From Nocardia albiluteola (GTDB lineage Bacteria > Actinomycetota > Actinomycetes > Mycobacteriales > Mycobacteriaceae): a DNA stretch of 64,000 nt. This document shows positions 8,080-17,225 of the stretch, in pieces. The notes beneath the pieces are model-generated. The model ran no database searches and was not told where the DNA came from. It saw only the letters and a program-made list of their open reading frames with translations. Position numbers and translations under genes: made by a program. The stretch covers positions 62,001-126,000 of the forward strand of contig NZ_JAHKNI010000008.1 of assembly GCF_018860155.1 (NCBI RefSeq). Reading direction: 5' to 3'. Positions within the stretch are counted from its first letter, which is position 1, and the number at the start of each line of letters is the position of its first letter.

Positions 8080-8714
8080 CGTTGCCCACCATGAAGTTTG
8101 GACGCGTAGACCGCCGCCTGAGTGCGGCGCTCCAGGCCCAGTTTGGTGAGCAGGCGCGAGACATAGTTCTTGACGGTCTTCTCCGCCAGGAACATCCGCT
8201 CGGCGATCTGACGGTTGGTCAGGCCCTCGCCGAGCAGGTCCAGCAGCTTGCGCTCCTGGTCGGTGAGCGAGGCCAGGGGGCCGTCGGTCTCGGTGCTGCT
8301 ACGCAGCCGTGCCATCAGCGCCGCGGCGGCGCGATTGTCCAGCAGCGAGCGGCCCGAGCCGACCTCCTTGACCGCGCGCGCGAGTTCCATTCCCTTGATG
8401 TCCTTGACGACGTAGCCGCTGGCGCCGGCGAGGATGGCGTCCATCATGGCCTGTTCGTCGGTGAAGGAGGTGAGGATCAGGCAGCGCAGGCCCTCGAGCT
8501 TGGACAGCAGCTCGCGGCACAGTTCGATGCCGTTGCCGTCGGGCAGGCGCACGTCCAGGACGGCGACGTCCGGTCGCAGCGCGGGTACGCGCGCCATGGC
8601 GGTGGCCACGTCGCCGGCCTCTCCGACGACGGTCAGCTCCGGATCCTCCTCGAGCAGGTCTACCAGGCCGCGACGCACGATCTCGTGGTCGTCGACGAGG
8701 AACACCTTGATCAT
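8067..8714 (-). CDS. devR: dormancy response regulator DevR (DosR)
   Basis: A 215-residue NarL-family response regulator nearly collinear with M. tuberculosis DevR as I recall it. It has the acidic pair Asp8/Asp9, phospho-acceptor Asp54 (AVLDVRLPDGNGIEL), Thr82, Lys104 (GYVVKDIKGMELARAVK), and a C-terminal LuxR-type HTH with LTNRQIAERMF and EKTVKNYVSRLL, the DNA-contacting helix. It should control hypoxia or nitric-oxide-type dormancy genes. Two DevR-box-like sites lie 171 to 206 bases upstream, suggesting autoregulation. Unlike the usual devR-devS pair, the kinase gene lies beyond an oppositely oriented gene. Confidence 0.95.
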   Translation of the reverse strand: MIKVFLVDDHEIVRRGLVDLLEEDPELTVVGEAGDVATAMARVPALRPDVAVLDVRLPDGNGIELCRELLSKLEGLRCLILTSFTDEQAMMDAILAGASGYVVKDIKGMELARAVKEVGSGRSLLDNRAAAALMARLRSSTETDGPLASLTDQERKLLDLLGEGLTNRQIAERMFLAEKTVKNYVSRLLTKLGLERRTQAAVYASKLHGGQRHLS

Positions 8715-8884
8715 CGGTGGTGTCCAATCTCCGTGCGGTAGTTACCGCAACCATAGTCCGTCCACAGCGCCCGCACACCCCACTTACTGATCTTGGTCGG
8801 TCGGCGGTCACGGGTCGTGGTGGCACGGGGGTGTGGAGTGTCCGGTTCACAGGAGCCTCGGCCGCCGGGGTGGCGCACCCGGCA

Positions 8885-8920
8885 GGGTCCTGTGTCCGTC
8901 CATTGTGGGGCCAAAGTCCC
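8885..8920. promoter_or_regulatory. two tandem DevR-box-like sites upstream of devR
   Basis: Site 1, 8885-8898, reads GGGTC-CTGT-GTCCG. Site 2, 8907-8920, reads GGGGC-CAAA-GTCCC. Compared with the DevR core GGGAC-TWWA-GTCCC, site 1 has 4/5 and 4/5 in its half sites and site 2 has 4/5 and 5/5. They are offset by 22 bases, the spacing usual for tandem DevR boxes. Inferred role: DevR autoregulation. Confidence 0.6.
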
Positions 8921-8963
8921 GGCGCCGAAGTTGCGGATATCCGACTTGTGATGTCGCCCAGCG

Positions 8964-9296
8964 CTATTCGCTGCCAGCAGTGGGATGGGGTTCGCAGTGG
9001 CGGGCGAGCTCGAGCATCTTGGCGCGATATTCGCCCGGGGTGATCCGTCCGGACAGCCGCGCCGCCAGCAACGTGTTCTCGGCGGTCAGCGCGGGCCAGA
9101 CCTGGGTGGGGGAGGCCCACTCGATGGTGAGCTGGGCGTCCACCTCCGGGGCCGGACCGCGCGGTGTCGGCGGTGTGGGCCGGGCGGGGGGTTTGTGCAG
9201 GTGGATGCGGTGAATCCGCCCGGTGATGCGCAACGCGATCATGCACCAGGAGACCAACACGGCCATCGCACACCCGGCGAAGATAACGATGTCCAT
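8964..9296 (-). CDS. small single-pass membrane protein with SHOCT-like tail
   Basis: A 110-residue protein: an N-terminal transmembrane segment (residues 2-24), a proline-rich linker (about 34-48), and a C-terminal helical hairpin ENTLLAARLSGRITPGEYRAKM, which resembles the SHOCT oligomerisation motif. The start at ATG 9296 places the hydrophobic segment at the very N-terminus. It lies upstream of devR on the same strand with 250 bases between, holding the DevR-box-like sites, so it is probably a separate unit. Function unknown. Confidence 0.68.
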   Translation of the reverse strand: MDIVIFAGCAMAVLVSWCMIALRITGRIHRIHLHKPPARPTPPTPRGPAPEVDAQLTIEWASPTQVWPALTAENTLLAARLSGRITPGEYRAKMLELARHCEPHPTAGSE

Positions 9297-9904
9297 CCCT
9301 CATCACCTCGTGCCTCAAGGTTACTTCGAAAAGATGTGCCCACGAACGGTTTCCATCCAAAGATCAGAATCCGTTGGCGGATCGTTGCGACCGGGGCGTC
9401 GTCGACGGTCACGGGCCGAGTCTCGGCCCGCATCTCGGTGCTTCGCAGGCGGTTGCGATAGATCCAATGCCCATATCTATACAGGAATATGCGCATTGGA
9501 ATATGCGATTTGGATCGATCGTGTTTCGTCGGCCGGGGGAGCGCCCAGCACCTCCAGTGCAGGTCAGACCTGGAGAGCTCGACGACGAGCGCGGTGGGGT
9601 AGGGGCGAGGTGACCCGACTCGGGCGAGGACGGGGGGCTTGCCGTAATCGCGGCCCGAGGCTGGAAGGCCGCAGGTCGCCGTCCGATTGTGGAGACTGTC
9701 GAATAGGAAGATAACAAACTGTGGTACCGCCCTATGCGCATTTATGCATGAAACTCAACTCCTTCAATCGACAACGCAAAACCCTGCACCGACAGGGAAG
9801 GGGGTGGCCGTCGGGGAACTAGACGTAACCGCAGATAACATGTAATCTTCGGGTGTGCCCGGTCAAGGTCGTCCGGGCAGGTCTTCCACGGAACGGATAC
9901 CTCA
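9297..9904. other. intergenic region without a convincing gene
   Basis: About 600 bases between the membrane protein and the EthA-like gene. Open frames here are short and of low-complexity composition. The region is less GC-rich than its surroundings and holds the three-copy 14-mer at 9463-9514. The last 80 bases before 9905 are AT-richer and probably carry the monooxygenase promoter. Confidence 0.55.
9463..9514. repeat. three copies of a 14-mer, one inverted and two direct
   Basis: TCCAATGCCCATAT (9463-9476) is an inverted copy of ATATGCGCATTGGA (9487-9500) with one mismatch. ATATGCGATTTGGA (9501-9514) follows immediately as a direct copy with two mismatches. The inverted pair is separated by ten bases. 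The arrangement looks like a multi-site operator. Confidence 0.7.
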
Positions 9905-11404
9905 ATGGCGCGGCATGTCGACGTACTGATCATCGGCGCGGGTCTGTCGGGAATCGGCATGGCCTGCCATCTGACCCGGGAGACGTCCGGCCGCACCTAC
10001 ACGATCCTGGAGCGCCGGGAAGCCGTCGGCGGTACCTGGGATCTGTTCCGGTATCCCGGTATTCGGTCGGATTCGGACATGTACACCTTCGGGTACGGGT
10101 TTCGCCCGTGGACCGGCACCAAGGTGCTCGCCGACGGGCCGCACATCCGGCAGTACGTCGCCGATACGGCGGCGGAATACGGTGTGACGGACCATATCCG
10201 CTTCGGCCGGCGGGTCGTGCGGGCGAGCTGGTCGAGCCGAGAGCAGATCTGGACCGTCACCGCGGTCGACGAGCGCAGCGGCGAAACCGAGGAGTACACG
10301 AGCAATTTCCTGGCCGGCTGCACCGGTTACTACGACTACGACAACGGTTATCGCCCGCATTTTCCGGGTGAGGAGATCTTCCGGGGGCCGATCGTCCATC
10401 CGCAGCACTGGCCGGAGGATCTGGACTACCGCGGCAAGCGCGTGGTGGTGATCGGCAGCGGGGCCACGGCGATCACGCTGATCCCTGCGATGTGCGACGA
10501 GACCGCACACATCACGATGCTGCAGCGTTCGCCCACCTACATCACCGCGCTACCGGCCGATGATCCGGTCGCCGTCGGATTGCAGGCGGCGAAGGTTCCC
10601 ACCGCCATTGCGTACCGGACCGGGCGCGCGCGCAATATCGCGCTGCAGCGGGCGAGTTTTCAGCTTTCCCGGACGAATCCGGGGCTCGCGCGCCGGCTGC
10701 TGCTGGCCGCGGTGCGCGCGCAGGTGGGCTCGGGAATCGACATGCGGCACTTCAGCCCCCGCTACAACCCGTGGGATCAGCGGTTGTGCGTGGTGCCGGG
10801 CGGCGATCTGTTCCGGGTGCTGCGCTCGGGGCGCGCCTCGATCGAGACCGACCGGATCGAGACGTTCACCGAATCGGGTATCCGGCTCGAGTCGGGCCGA
10901 GACCTCGATGCCGATATCGTCATCAGCGCAACGGGTTTGACGGTGCAGATGCTCGGCGGTGCGGAGCTGGTCGTAGATGGTGAGCCGCTCGCGACGCGGG
11001 ATCTGGTGTCGTACAAGGGGACGCTGCTGGGTGGGGTGCCCAATGCGATGATCGTGCTGGGCTACACGAACGCGTCGTGGACCCTGAAGGCGGACTTGGC
11101 CGCGGAATACTTCTGCCGCCTGCTCGAACACATGAAGTCGCGGGGATATTCGACCGTCGTCGCAGTGCCGCAGGAGGGGGACAGGTCCGAGCAGTCGGTG
11201 ATGGGCGGGGCCCTGACATCGGGTTATATTCAGCGCGGGGATGCGGTGATGCCGCGGCAGGGGACGCGTGGGCCGTGGCGTGTGGTGAACAACTACTTCC
11301 GGGATCGGAAGTTGTTGCGCAAGGGCGCGATCGAGGACGGGGTTCTCGAATTCGGGCGGCGTGGAGCGGATGTGCGTCAGGCTCCGGAATCGCAATCGGC
11401 CTGA
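9905..11404 (+). CDS. EthA-like FAD-dependent Baeyer-Villiger monooxygenase
   Basis: A 499-residue class B flavin monooxygenase that oxidises ketones or sulfur compounds with NADPH and oxygen; EthA in mycobacteria activates ethionamide. Motifs in order: FAD Rossmann GAGLSGIG (11-18), GGTWDLFRYPGIRSD, the Baeyer-Villiger fingerprint F159-R-G-P-I-V-H165-P-Q-H-W-P, the NADPH Rossmann VVVIGSGATAIT, and a C-terminal substrate domain. Length matches EthA (about 490). No EthR-type repressor is adjacent. The inverted and direct repeats 390 bases upstream could be its control region. Confidence 0.9.
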   Translation: MARHVDVLIIGAGLSGIGMACHLTRETSGRTYTILERREAVGGTWDLFRYPGIRSDSDMYTFGYGFRPWTGTKVLADGPHIRQYVADTAAEYGVTDHIRFGRRVVRASWSSREQIWTVTAVDERSGETEEYTSNFLAGCTGYYDYDNGYRPHFPGEEIFRGPIVHPQHWPEDLDYRGKRVVVIGSGATAITLIPAMCDETAHITMLQRSPTYITALPADDPVAVGLQAAKVPTAIAYRTGRARNIALQRASFQLSRTNPGLARRLLLAAVRAQVGSGIDMRHFSPRYNPWDQRLCVVPGGDLFRVLRSGRASIETDRIETFTESGIRLESGRDLDADIVISATGLTVQMLGGAELVVDGEPLATRDLVSYKGTLLGGVPNAMIVLGYTNASWTLKADLAAEYFCRLLEHMKSRGYSTVVAVPQEGDRSEQSVMGGALTSGYIQRGDAVMPRQGTRGPWRVVNNYFRDRKLLRKGAIEDGVLEFGRRGADVRQAPESQSA

Positions 11405-11525
11405 TCGGCGGTGGCCGGTCGGATCTCGGCTGGACATCTGCTGCGGCGCAAGATATATGTTGTGCCCAATAATATTGCTCACTAGGGTATCGGTCGTATC
11501 GACCCGTGCTCTAAGGAGAATCTGA

Positions 11526-11948
11526 ATGAACGTGGTGTACACCGCGGAGGCGCTGGCCACCGGTGACGGGCGCAACGGCCACGCCAGGACCGCCGACGGC
11601 ACGCTGGATCTGGATCTGGCCCGGCCCAAGGAGATGGGCGGCAGCGGCGAGGGCGCGAATCCGGAGCAGCTGTTCGCGGCGGGGTACGCGGCGTGCTTCC
11701 ACCAGGCGGTCAAGGCCGTGGGCGGCAAGGGGAATTTCGATACCGGCGATTCGGCGGTCGGCGCGAAGGTGGGTATCGGGCCGAACGAGTCGGGTGGGTT
11801 CCAGCTGCGGGTGACCCTCGAGGTGTCGCTGCCGAATCTGTCGCGCGAGCAGGCCCGTGAGGTCGCCGACAAGGCGCATCAGATGTGCCCGTACTCCAAT
11901 GCCACGCGGGGCAACATCGAGGTGGACGTGCTGATCGCCGAGGACTGA
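11526..11948 (+). CDS. ohr: Ohr/OsmC-family organic hydroperoxide reductase
   Basis: A 140-residue OsmC-fold peroxidase that reduces organic hydroperoxides with a two-cysteine centre. The Ohr signature is present: the first catalytic Cys in GYAACFHQAV, the second in HQMCPYSNATRGNI, and the RPKEMGGSGEGANPEQLF lead-in. Length is typical of Ohr. A ribosome site (AAGGAG) lies nine bases before ATG 11526. No OhrR-type MarR regulator is adjacent; the AT-rich stretch at about 11455-11490 is the likely promoter. Confidence 0.92.
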   Translation: MNVVYTAEALATGDGRNGHARTADGTLDLDLARPKEMGGSGEGANPEQLFAAGYAACFHQAVKAVGGKGNFDTGDSAVGAKVGIGPNESGGFQLRVTLEVSLPNLSREQAREVADKAHQMCPYSNATRGNIEVDVLIAED

Positions 11949-12044
11949 GTCGCGTTGTCCGACGTCGGGTCCCGGGCATGCGGGAATCCGGTGTTGTTCC
12001 GGCCGGGGGCGCAATCGCGTTCCCGGCCGAAACGGTTCGGGGAC

Positions 12045-13376
12045 TCAGCCGGGGATCGTGACGGGGTCTGCACAGCTGTCCGGCGCATCGACCAGCGAGC
12101 AGGCGACCGGCCTGCGGGTCGGCCGGTATCGGGCGGGTACGCCTGCGGCGCGGGTGATTTCGGCGTAGGCGGCGACCGCGTCGGTAGGGCGGCGAGTGAG
12201 CGTGGGATCGGTGAGCACGTCCACGGTGTAGAGGCCGAATCGCGGTGTGTAGCTGCCCCATTCGTAGTTGTCGGTGATGCTCCAGTAGTTGTAGCCGATG
12301 ACGGGCATGCCGTCGGCCTTGGCGCGCTGGATCCAGTAGATGGTGTCGCGCAGGTCGTTGCCGCGGGTGTAGCCGTCGGCGCGGGGCTGTCCGTTCTGGG
12401 TGGGAATGCCGTTCTCGACGATGTAGAGCGGTTTGCCGGGGAAGCGGCGGGCGTAGTACTCGAGTGCGTAATAGATGCCCTCGGGCTGGAGCGGCATTTT
12501 CCAGAGGGCGTTGAAGTCGACGTTGCCGCTCAGGAGCGATTGCGGGCTGTAGCCGTAGTAGTAATCGATGCCGACGTAGTCGAGTTTGGCTGCGATCGCA
12601 TCGAGCATGGGCCCGTTGACGACCGGTTCGGTGGTTCCGGCGACATAGGCGATATTGCTGGTGACCTGCGCTCCGTGCTGGCGCTGGTGAATGTAGTCAT
12701 AGATGCTGTTGTGCGCCTGGGACAGTCGCTGCTGCATCGCGGGGATCTGCAGCGGGGACAGCTCTCCGTTCTGGGTTTCGTTGACGATGTAGAAGGCGGG
12801 CTCGTTGAAGGTGATCCAGAGCGGATTGCGGGATGCGTAGCGGTCCACCACTTTTCGGGCGTTGGTGAGCCAGAGCTCGACCATTCCGGGGTTGCCCCAG
12901 CCGCCGCGGTCGGCGGCCCAGCCGGGGTAGACCCAGTGGTCGAGGGTGAGCATGGGGCGCAGGCCATGGGCGGCCATGCTGTCCAGGACGCGGTCGTAGA
13001 AGGCGAAGCCGTTCTCGTCCCAGGTGCCGGGGCGGGGCTGGATTCGTGCCCATTCGATGCTGATGCGGTAGACGCCGACGCCGAGCTGCCGGGCGAGGCC
13101 GATGTCCGAGGCGTAGCGGGTGTAGAAGTCGACCGCGTTGTGGTAGCGATCGTAACTGGCGTTCTTGGCGACGTAGCGGGTCCAGTTGCTGTCGGGGGCG
13201 TGGCCCTCGCATTGGAATCCGGCGCTGGCCACGCCCCAGAGGAAGTCGTTGCCCAGCGGCGGCACGGTCGCGGGGGGTGCGGGCCGGGCGGCGGCGGTGG
13301 CGGCCGGGCCTGCGAGGGCGGCCGCGGTTCCGGCGGCGAGGGCAGCCAGGGCGTGGCGTCGGGTGAGCGGGCGCAT
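12045..13376 (-). CDS. exported glycoside hydrolase family 1 beta-glycosidase
   Basis: A 443-residue GH1 enzyme with an N-terminal Tat-like signal: RR at residues 6-7, a hydrophobic stretch to about residue 29, and Ala-x-Ala processing sites. It should therefore act outside the membrane, which is less common for GH1. The acid/base is Glu192 in TFNEP and the nucleophile Glu321 in IVENG; FLWGVASAGFQCEG near the start and NYWSITDNYEW near the end are family landmarks. ATG 13376 has GAGGAG close upstream. The C-terminus (about 420-443) is Pro/Arg-rich with two cysteines. Confidence 0.9.
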   Translation of the reverse strand: MRPLTRRHALAALAAGTAAALAGPAATAAARPAPPATVPPLGNDFLWGVASAGFQCEGHAPDSNWTRYVAKNASYDRYHNAVDFYTRYASDIGLARQLGVGVYRISIEWARIQPRPGTWDENGFAFYDRVLDSMAAHGLRPMLTLDHWVYPGWAADRGGWGNPGMVELWLTNARKVVDRYASRNPLWITFNEPAFYIVNETQNGELSPLQIPAMQQRLSQAHNSIYDYIHQRQHGAQVTSNIAYVAGTTEPVVNGPMLDAIAAKLDYVGIDYYYGYSPQSLLSGNVDFNALWKMPLQPEGIYYALEYYARRFPGKPLYIVENGIPTQNGQPRADGYTRGNDLRDTIYWIQRAKADGMPVIGYNYWSITDNYEWGSYTPRFGLYTVDVLTDPTLTRRPTDAVAAYAEITRAAGVPARYRPTRRPVACSLVDAPDSCADPVTIPG

Positions 13377-13539
13377 CGAACTCCTCTGCGTGGGGTGTGC
13401 GGGTGGTCGTGCTGAGACGCTAGCTGTCACGTCGGCGGCTAACCGAGTGATCGCTCGGTGTGGTGCCATTCTGTGCTCGAAGTGGGCGCTTGTCCAGTAT
13501 CGCCACGGCGGAGGCGGCGTTCCTCGCTACGGTGGTGTC

Positions 13540-15816
13540 ATGATCACGCATCTGACGCACTGGGGAGCGTTCGAGGCCGTCAGCGATGGCCACCGGCTCA
13601 CGGAGGTGCGGCCCTGGGCGGGAGATCCGGAGCCCACGCCGCTGATCGAGAATGTGGCTTCGGCGCAACATCATTCGACTCGGATCTCGCAGCCGTACGT
13701 GCGCCGGGGCTGGCTCGAGCAGGGGCCGGGAGCTCCGGGCCGGGGGACGGATCCCTATGTGCCGGTCTCGTGGGAGCGGGCGAGCGAGCTGCTGGCGGGG
13801 GAACTGCGGCGGGTGTACTCCGAACATGGGGCCGAGGCAGTGTACGGCGGGTCCTACGGGTGGGCCAGCGCGGGGCGGTTCCATCACGCGCAGAGCCAGG
13901 TGCACCGGTTCCTGAACTGCCTGGGCGGCTATGTGCGGCACGTGAACAGCTACAGCATGGGAACCTCGGCGGTACTGCTGCCGCACATCCTCGGGGATCT
14001 GTGGTGGTTGCTCGAGCACGGCACGTCCAAGGAGGTGCTGGCGCGGCATGCCGAGTTCGTGGTCGCCTTCGGCGGGCTCTCGCCCAAGAATTCCGCGGTG
14101 ACGCCCGGCGGGGTCTCGAGCCATCACGCCCGTGGCTGGGTGGCCGCGGCGCGGGCGCGCGGGTGCCGGTTCGTCTCGGTCAGCCCGTTGCGCGACGACA
14201 CCCCGGGCGAGGCGGATGCGGAGTGGGTCGCGCCGCGTCCGGGCACCGATGCTGCGCTGATGCTGGCGCTGGCACACGTGCTGGATGCCGAAGGCTTGGC
14301 CGATCGGGATTTTCTCGATCGATACACGGTGGGCTTCGAGCGCTTCGCCCGCTATCTGCGCGGCGAGCCGGACGGTGTGGTGAAGGATCCGCGATGGGCC
14401 GCGGCGATCACCGGCGTGCCCGCGGAGCGCATCGCGGCCCTGGCCCGGGAGATGGCCGCCGCGCGCACCTTCGTCACCGTGAGCTGGTCGCTGCAGCGTG
14501 CCCGGCACGGCGAGCAGCCGGTGTGGCTGGGCGTGGTGCTCGCGGCGATGCTGGGCCAGATCGGGCTGCCCGGGGGTGGCTTCGGGCACGGCTACGGGTC
14601 CTCGGCGATGGTGGGGGAGCCTAAACGGCGCCTCTCGGCCCCGGGTCTGCCGCAGGGCAAGAATCCCGTTGAGGCATTTATTCCGGTCGCCCGCATCGCC
14701 GATATGCTGCTCAATCCCGGTGCGGGTTACGACTACAACGGCCAGCACCTGGTGTATCCGGATATCCGGTTGGTGTATTGGTGCGGCGGCAATCCGTTCC
14801 ACCACCATCAGGATCTGGCGCGGCTGATCGAGGCGTTCGACCGGCCCGAGACGATTGTGGTGCACGATCCGTTCTGGACGGCCACCGCGCGCCGCGCCGA
14901 TATCGTGCTGCCCTCGACGATGACGATCGAGCGCGACGATTTCGGCGCGGGCAGCAACGATCGCATGTTCTTCCCGATGCCCGCGCTGACCGGTCCGCAC
15001 GGCCAGGCCCGCGATGATTACACGATTCTGTCCGAGGTCGCCGAAAGGCTCGGTGTCGGTAAGGAATTCACGCAGGGTCGCACCGCGCGCGAGTGGCTGC
15101 GCGAGCTGTACGAGCAGTGGCGCGCGGGCCTGCGGGTCCCGGAGATTCCGGATTTCGACGAGTTCTGGGCCGGTCCGGGGCTGGATCTGGGCGCGGCCGA
15201 GGCCGAACAGGTGGTTTTCGCCGATTTCCGCGCCGATCCGGACGCGCATCCGCTGCGCACCCCCAGCGGGCGGATCGAGATCTTCTCCGAGACCATCGAT
15301 GGTTTCGGCTATGCGGACTGTCCCGGGCATCCGGTGTGGCTCGAACCCGACGAGTGGCTCGGAAGCCCTGCGGCGCAGCACTTTCCGCTGCAGCTGATCG
15401 CCAATCAGCCGCGCACCAAGCTGCATAGCCAGCTGGATGTCGGCGCGCACAGCCAATCGGCCAAGGTGTCCGGCCGCGAGCCGGTTCGCTTGCACCCGAG
15501 CGATGCCGCCGCCCGCGGCCTGCGCGACGGCGACATCGTGCGCATCCGCAGCGCCCGCGGCAGTTGCCTGGCTGGCCTGGTGATCTCCGAGGCGGTGGGC
15601 CGCGGCATCGCCCAGCTGTCCACCGGCGCCTGGTACGACCCCGACCCGGCCGATCCGAGCTTCTGCCGCCACGGCAATCCGAACGTCCTGACCGCCGACC
15701 ACCCCTCCTCGACACTGAGCCAGGGATGCACCGGCCAGCTGAGCCTGGTGCAGATCGAGCCGTATCGCGAGCCGGCGCCGGACGTCACCGTCACGCGCCC
15801 GCCCGTCACGACGTGA
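13540..15816 (+). CDS. BisC/TorZ-like molybdopterin S/N-oxide reductase
   Basis: A 758-residue molybdo-bis-MGD enzyme close to biotin sulfoxide reductase. It has no N-terminal 4Fe-4S cysteines and no Tat signal, so it should be cytoplasmic and reduce an S- or N-oxide such as biotin or methionine sulfoxide. Landmarks: THWGAFEAV at the start, YVPVSWERASELLAGELRRVY, YGGSYGWASAGRFHHAQ, and NSYSMGTS, where Ser139 occupies the position of the Mo-ligating serine. The C-terminal cofactor domain has the QPRTKLHSQLD and GDIVRIRSARGSC segments. The start gives the usual family length. It is divergent from the GH1 gene. Confidence 0.9.
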   Translation: MITHLTHWGAFEAVSDGHRLTEVRPWAGDPEPTPLIENVASAQHHSTRISQPYVRRGWLEQGPGAPGRGTDPYVPVSWERASELLAGELRRVYSEHGAEAVYGGSYGWASAGRFHHAQSQVHRFLNCLGGYVRHVNSYSMGTSAVLLPHILGDLWWLLEHGTSKEVLARHAEFVVAFGGLSPKNSAVTPGGVSSHHARGWVAAARARGCRFVSVSPLRDDTPGEADAEWVAPRPGTDAALMLALAHVLDAEGLADRDFLDRYTVGFERFARYLRGEPDGVVKDPRWAAAITGVPAERIAALAREMAAARTFVTVSWSLQRARHGEQPVWLGVVLAAMLGQIGLPGGGFGHGYGSSAMVGEPKRRLSAPGLPQGKNPVEAFIPVARIADMLLNPGAGYDYNGQHLVYPDIRLVYWCGGNPFHHHQDLARLIEAFDRPETIVVHDPFWTATARRADIVLPSTMTIERDDFGAGSNDRMFFPMPALTGPHGQARDDYTILSEVAERLGVGKEFTQGRTAREWLRELYEQWRAGLRVPEIPDFDEFWAGPGLDLGAAEAEQVVFADFRADPDAHPLRTPSGRIEIFSETIDGFGYADCPGHPVWLEPDEWLGSPAAQHFPLQLIANQPRTKLHSQLDVGAHSQSAKVSGREPVRLHPSDAAARGLRDGDIVRIRSARGSCLAGLVISEAVGRGIAQLSTGAWYDPDPADPSFCRHGNPNVLTADHPSSTLSQGCTGQLSLVQIEPYREPAPDVTVTRPPVTT

Positions 15817-15980
15817 TCAGCGCGCGGCTGGGTGTCCTGTCGCTCGTTCTCCGAAAGAGCGTGCAGCGTAACGAGTCGCGACACCTGTTCTGATCCGCGG
15901 TCAGGTAGCCCGCTGCCGGGAGGACCCGGCGGACACGGCGTTCCCGAATTTGACGTTGGGGCTGGGTACAGTGACCGATT

Positions 15981-16670
15981 GTGCCGCGAGAGACCTTGAC
16001 CAGGGAGCAGATCGTCACCGGGGCGGTCGAGGTGCTCGATGCCGAGGGTGTCGACGGACTGAACGTGCGCCGTCTCGGTACTCAGCTGGGCGTGGCGTCC
16101 ACGGCCATGTACTACCACGTCAAGAACAAGGAAGAGCTGGTCACGCTGGCCGCCGACCTGGTGTGGCAGGAGATCGCGCTTCCCGATCCCGGGCGCGGCG
16201 AGTGGCGTTCGGCCGCTGCGGCATTGGCGCGCGAGGTGTACGGGATGATCGGCCGGCACTTCTGGTTGTTGCCGGCCATGAGCACGCACCTGGTCTACGG
16301 TCCGGGCAAGGCGCGGTTCGACGAATGCTGCCTCGGCGTCTTCGAGGGCGCGGGCTTCTCCGGAGACGATGCGGATCATGCCTCGGCGACCGTGCTGATG
16401 TACGTGATCGGTGCGGCCCACGGCTCGGCCGCGGAGCAGGCCTGGCGGGCGCGATTGCGGCGGGACGGCGCCGAGGAAGCGCCCCGGATACGTGAGACGC
16501 TGACCTACGTCACCGACATCGCCCGGCAGTTTCCCCGGCTCCGCGCCCGCCTGGCCGCGTCGGAGTCGAACGACGTCGAAACACTTTCCAGCGATACCAG
16601 TTTCGAGTTCGGTCTGCAGACCGTGCTCGATGGTCTGCAGAGCCGGCTCGAGGCCGGTCAGGAGAAGTAG
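15981..16670 (+). CDS. TetR-family regulator (TetR_C subgroup)
   Basis: A 229-residue regulator. The N-terminal HTH reads LTREQIVTGAVEVLDAEGVDGLNVRRLGTQLGV... with the recognition helix STAMYYHVKNKEEL, followed by a ligand domain of the TetR class C type. GTG 15981 lacks a clear ribosome site, so leaderless translation is possible. Its 3' end overlaps the convergent membrane-protein gene by 13 bases. Target and ligand unknown. Confidence 0.85.
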   Translation: MPRETLTREQIVTGAVEVLDAEGVDGLNVRRLGTQLGVASTAMYYHVKNKEELVTLAADLVWQEIALPDPGRGEWRSAAAALAREVYGMIGRHFWLLPAMSTHLVYGPGKARFDECCLGVFEGAGFSGDDADHASATVLMYVIGAAHGSAAEQAWRARLRRDGAEEAPRIRETLTYVTDIARQFPRLRARLAASESNDVETLSSDTSFEFGLQTVLDGLQSRLEAGQEK

Positions 16671-17206
16671 CGGTCGCTCGCGGGCAGCGCCAGCAGGACG
16701 ATCACCGCCACCGAACCCGCGGTGGCGAGCAGCCACCGCGCCACGATGGCCGGTCGGTACCAGGACGGCAGCGCTTCGGCCGCGGCCTGCAACGCGGCGC
16801 GAATGTCGAGACCCTGGACTCGTGGATCGCCGAGCTCGGCGAACGCCGAGACGGTCAGCGGCACGGCGAACACCTGAATCGTGGTGACGTAGCCGACGCC
16901 GACTAACACCAGCGGCTCCGCCACCCAGGACAGCAGCCGCCCGAGCTCGTTGCCGCTCAGGGTGAGAACGCCCAGCACCACCAGGGCGGCCGCGATGGCA
17001 TAACCGACGAAGAATGCCGACCGCCCCTCGGTCAACCGGACCCCGTGCTCCGCGAGCACCTCCGGAGCCACTTCCTGCCGTGCTGCCGCCGCATCCACCG
17101 CCCGCTGCGCGCGGGGCCCGGCAGTTCGGTAGGCGAGAAGCATCACCACGAACATCGCCGCCAACAGCAACTGCAGCACGCCGGCGAGAACCACATAGAC
17201 AGGCAC
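16658..17206 (-). CDS. four-helix membrane protein, unknown function
   Basis: A 182-residue protein with transmembrane segments at about 3-25, 66-84, 89-112 and 160-178, and a cytoplasmic-looking charged loop after helix 1. GTG 17206 has GGAGG immediately upstream. No family was recognised; some DoxX-like or DUF membrane proteins have this shape. A striking AT-rich inverted repeat lies 20 bases upstream (17226-17273). The 3' end overlaps the convergent TetR gene by 13 bases. Confidence 0.7.
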   Translation of the reverse strand: MPVYVVLAGVLQLLLAAMFVVMLLAYRTAGPRAQRAVDAAAARQEVAPEVLAEHGVRLTEGRSAFFVGYAIAAALVVLGVLTLSGNELGRLLSWVAEPLVLVGVGYVTTIQVFAVPLTVSAFAELGDPRVQGLDIRAALQAAAEALPSWYRPAIVARWLLATAGSVAVIVLLALPASDRYFS

Positions 17207-17225
17207 AGCACCTCCTCGAACAAGT

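Noticed and set aside
10550..11872. Minus-strand frame opposite the EthA-like and Ohr genes
   Set aside because: Low-complexity composition; both plus-strand genes are well supported.
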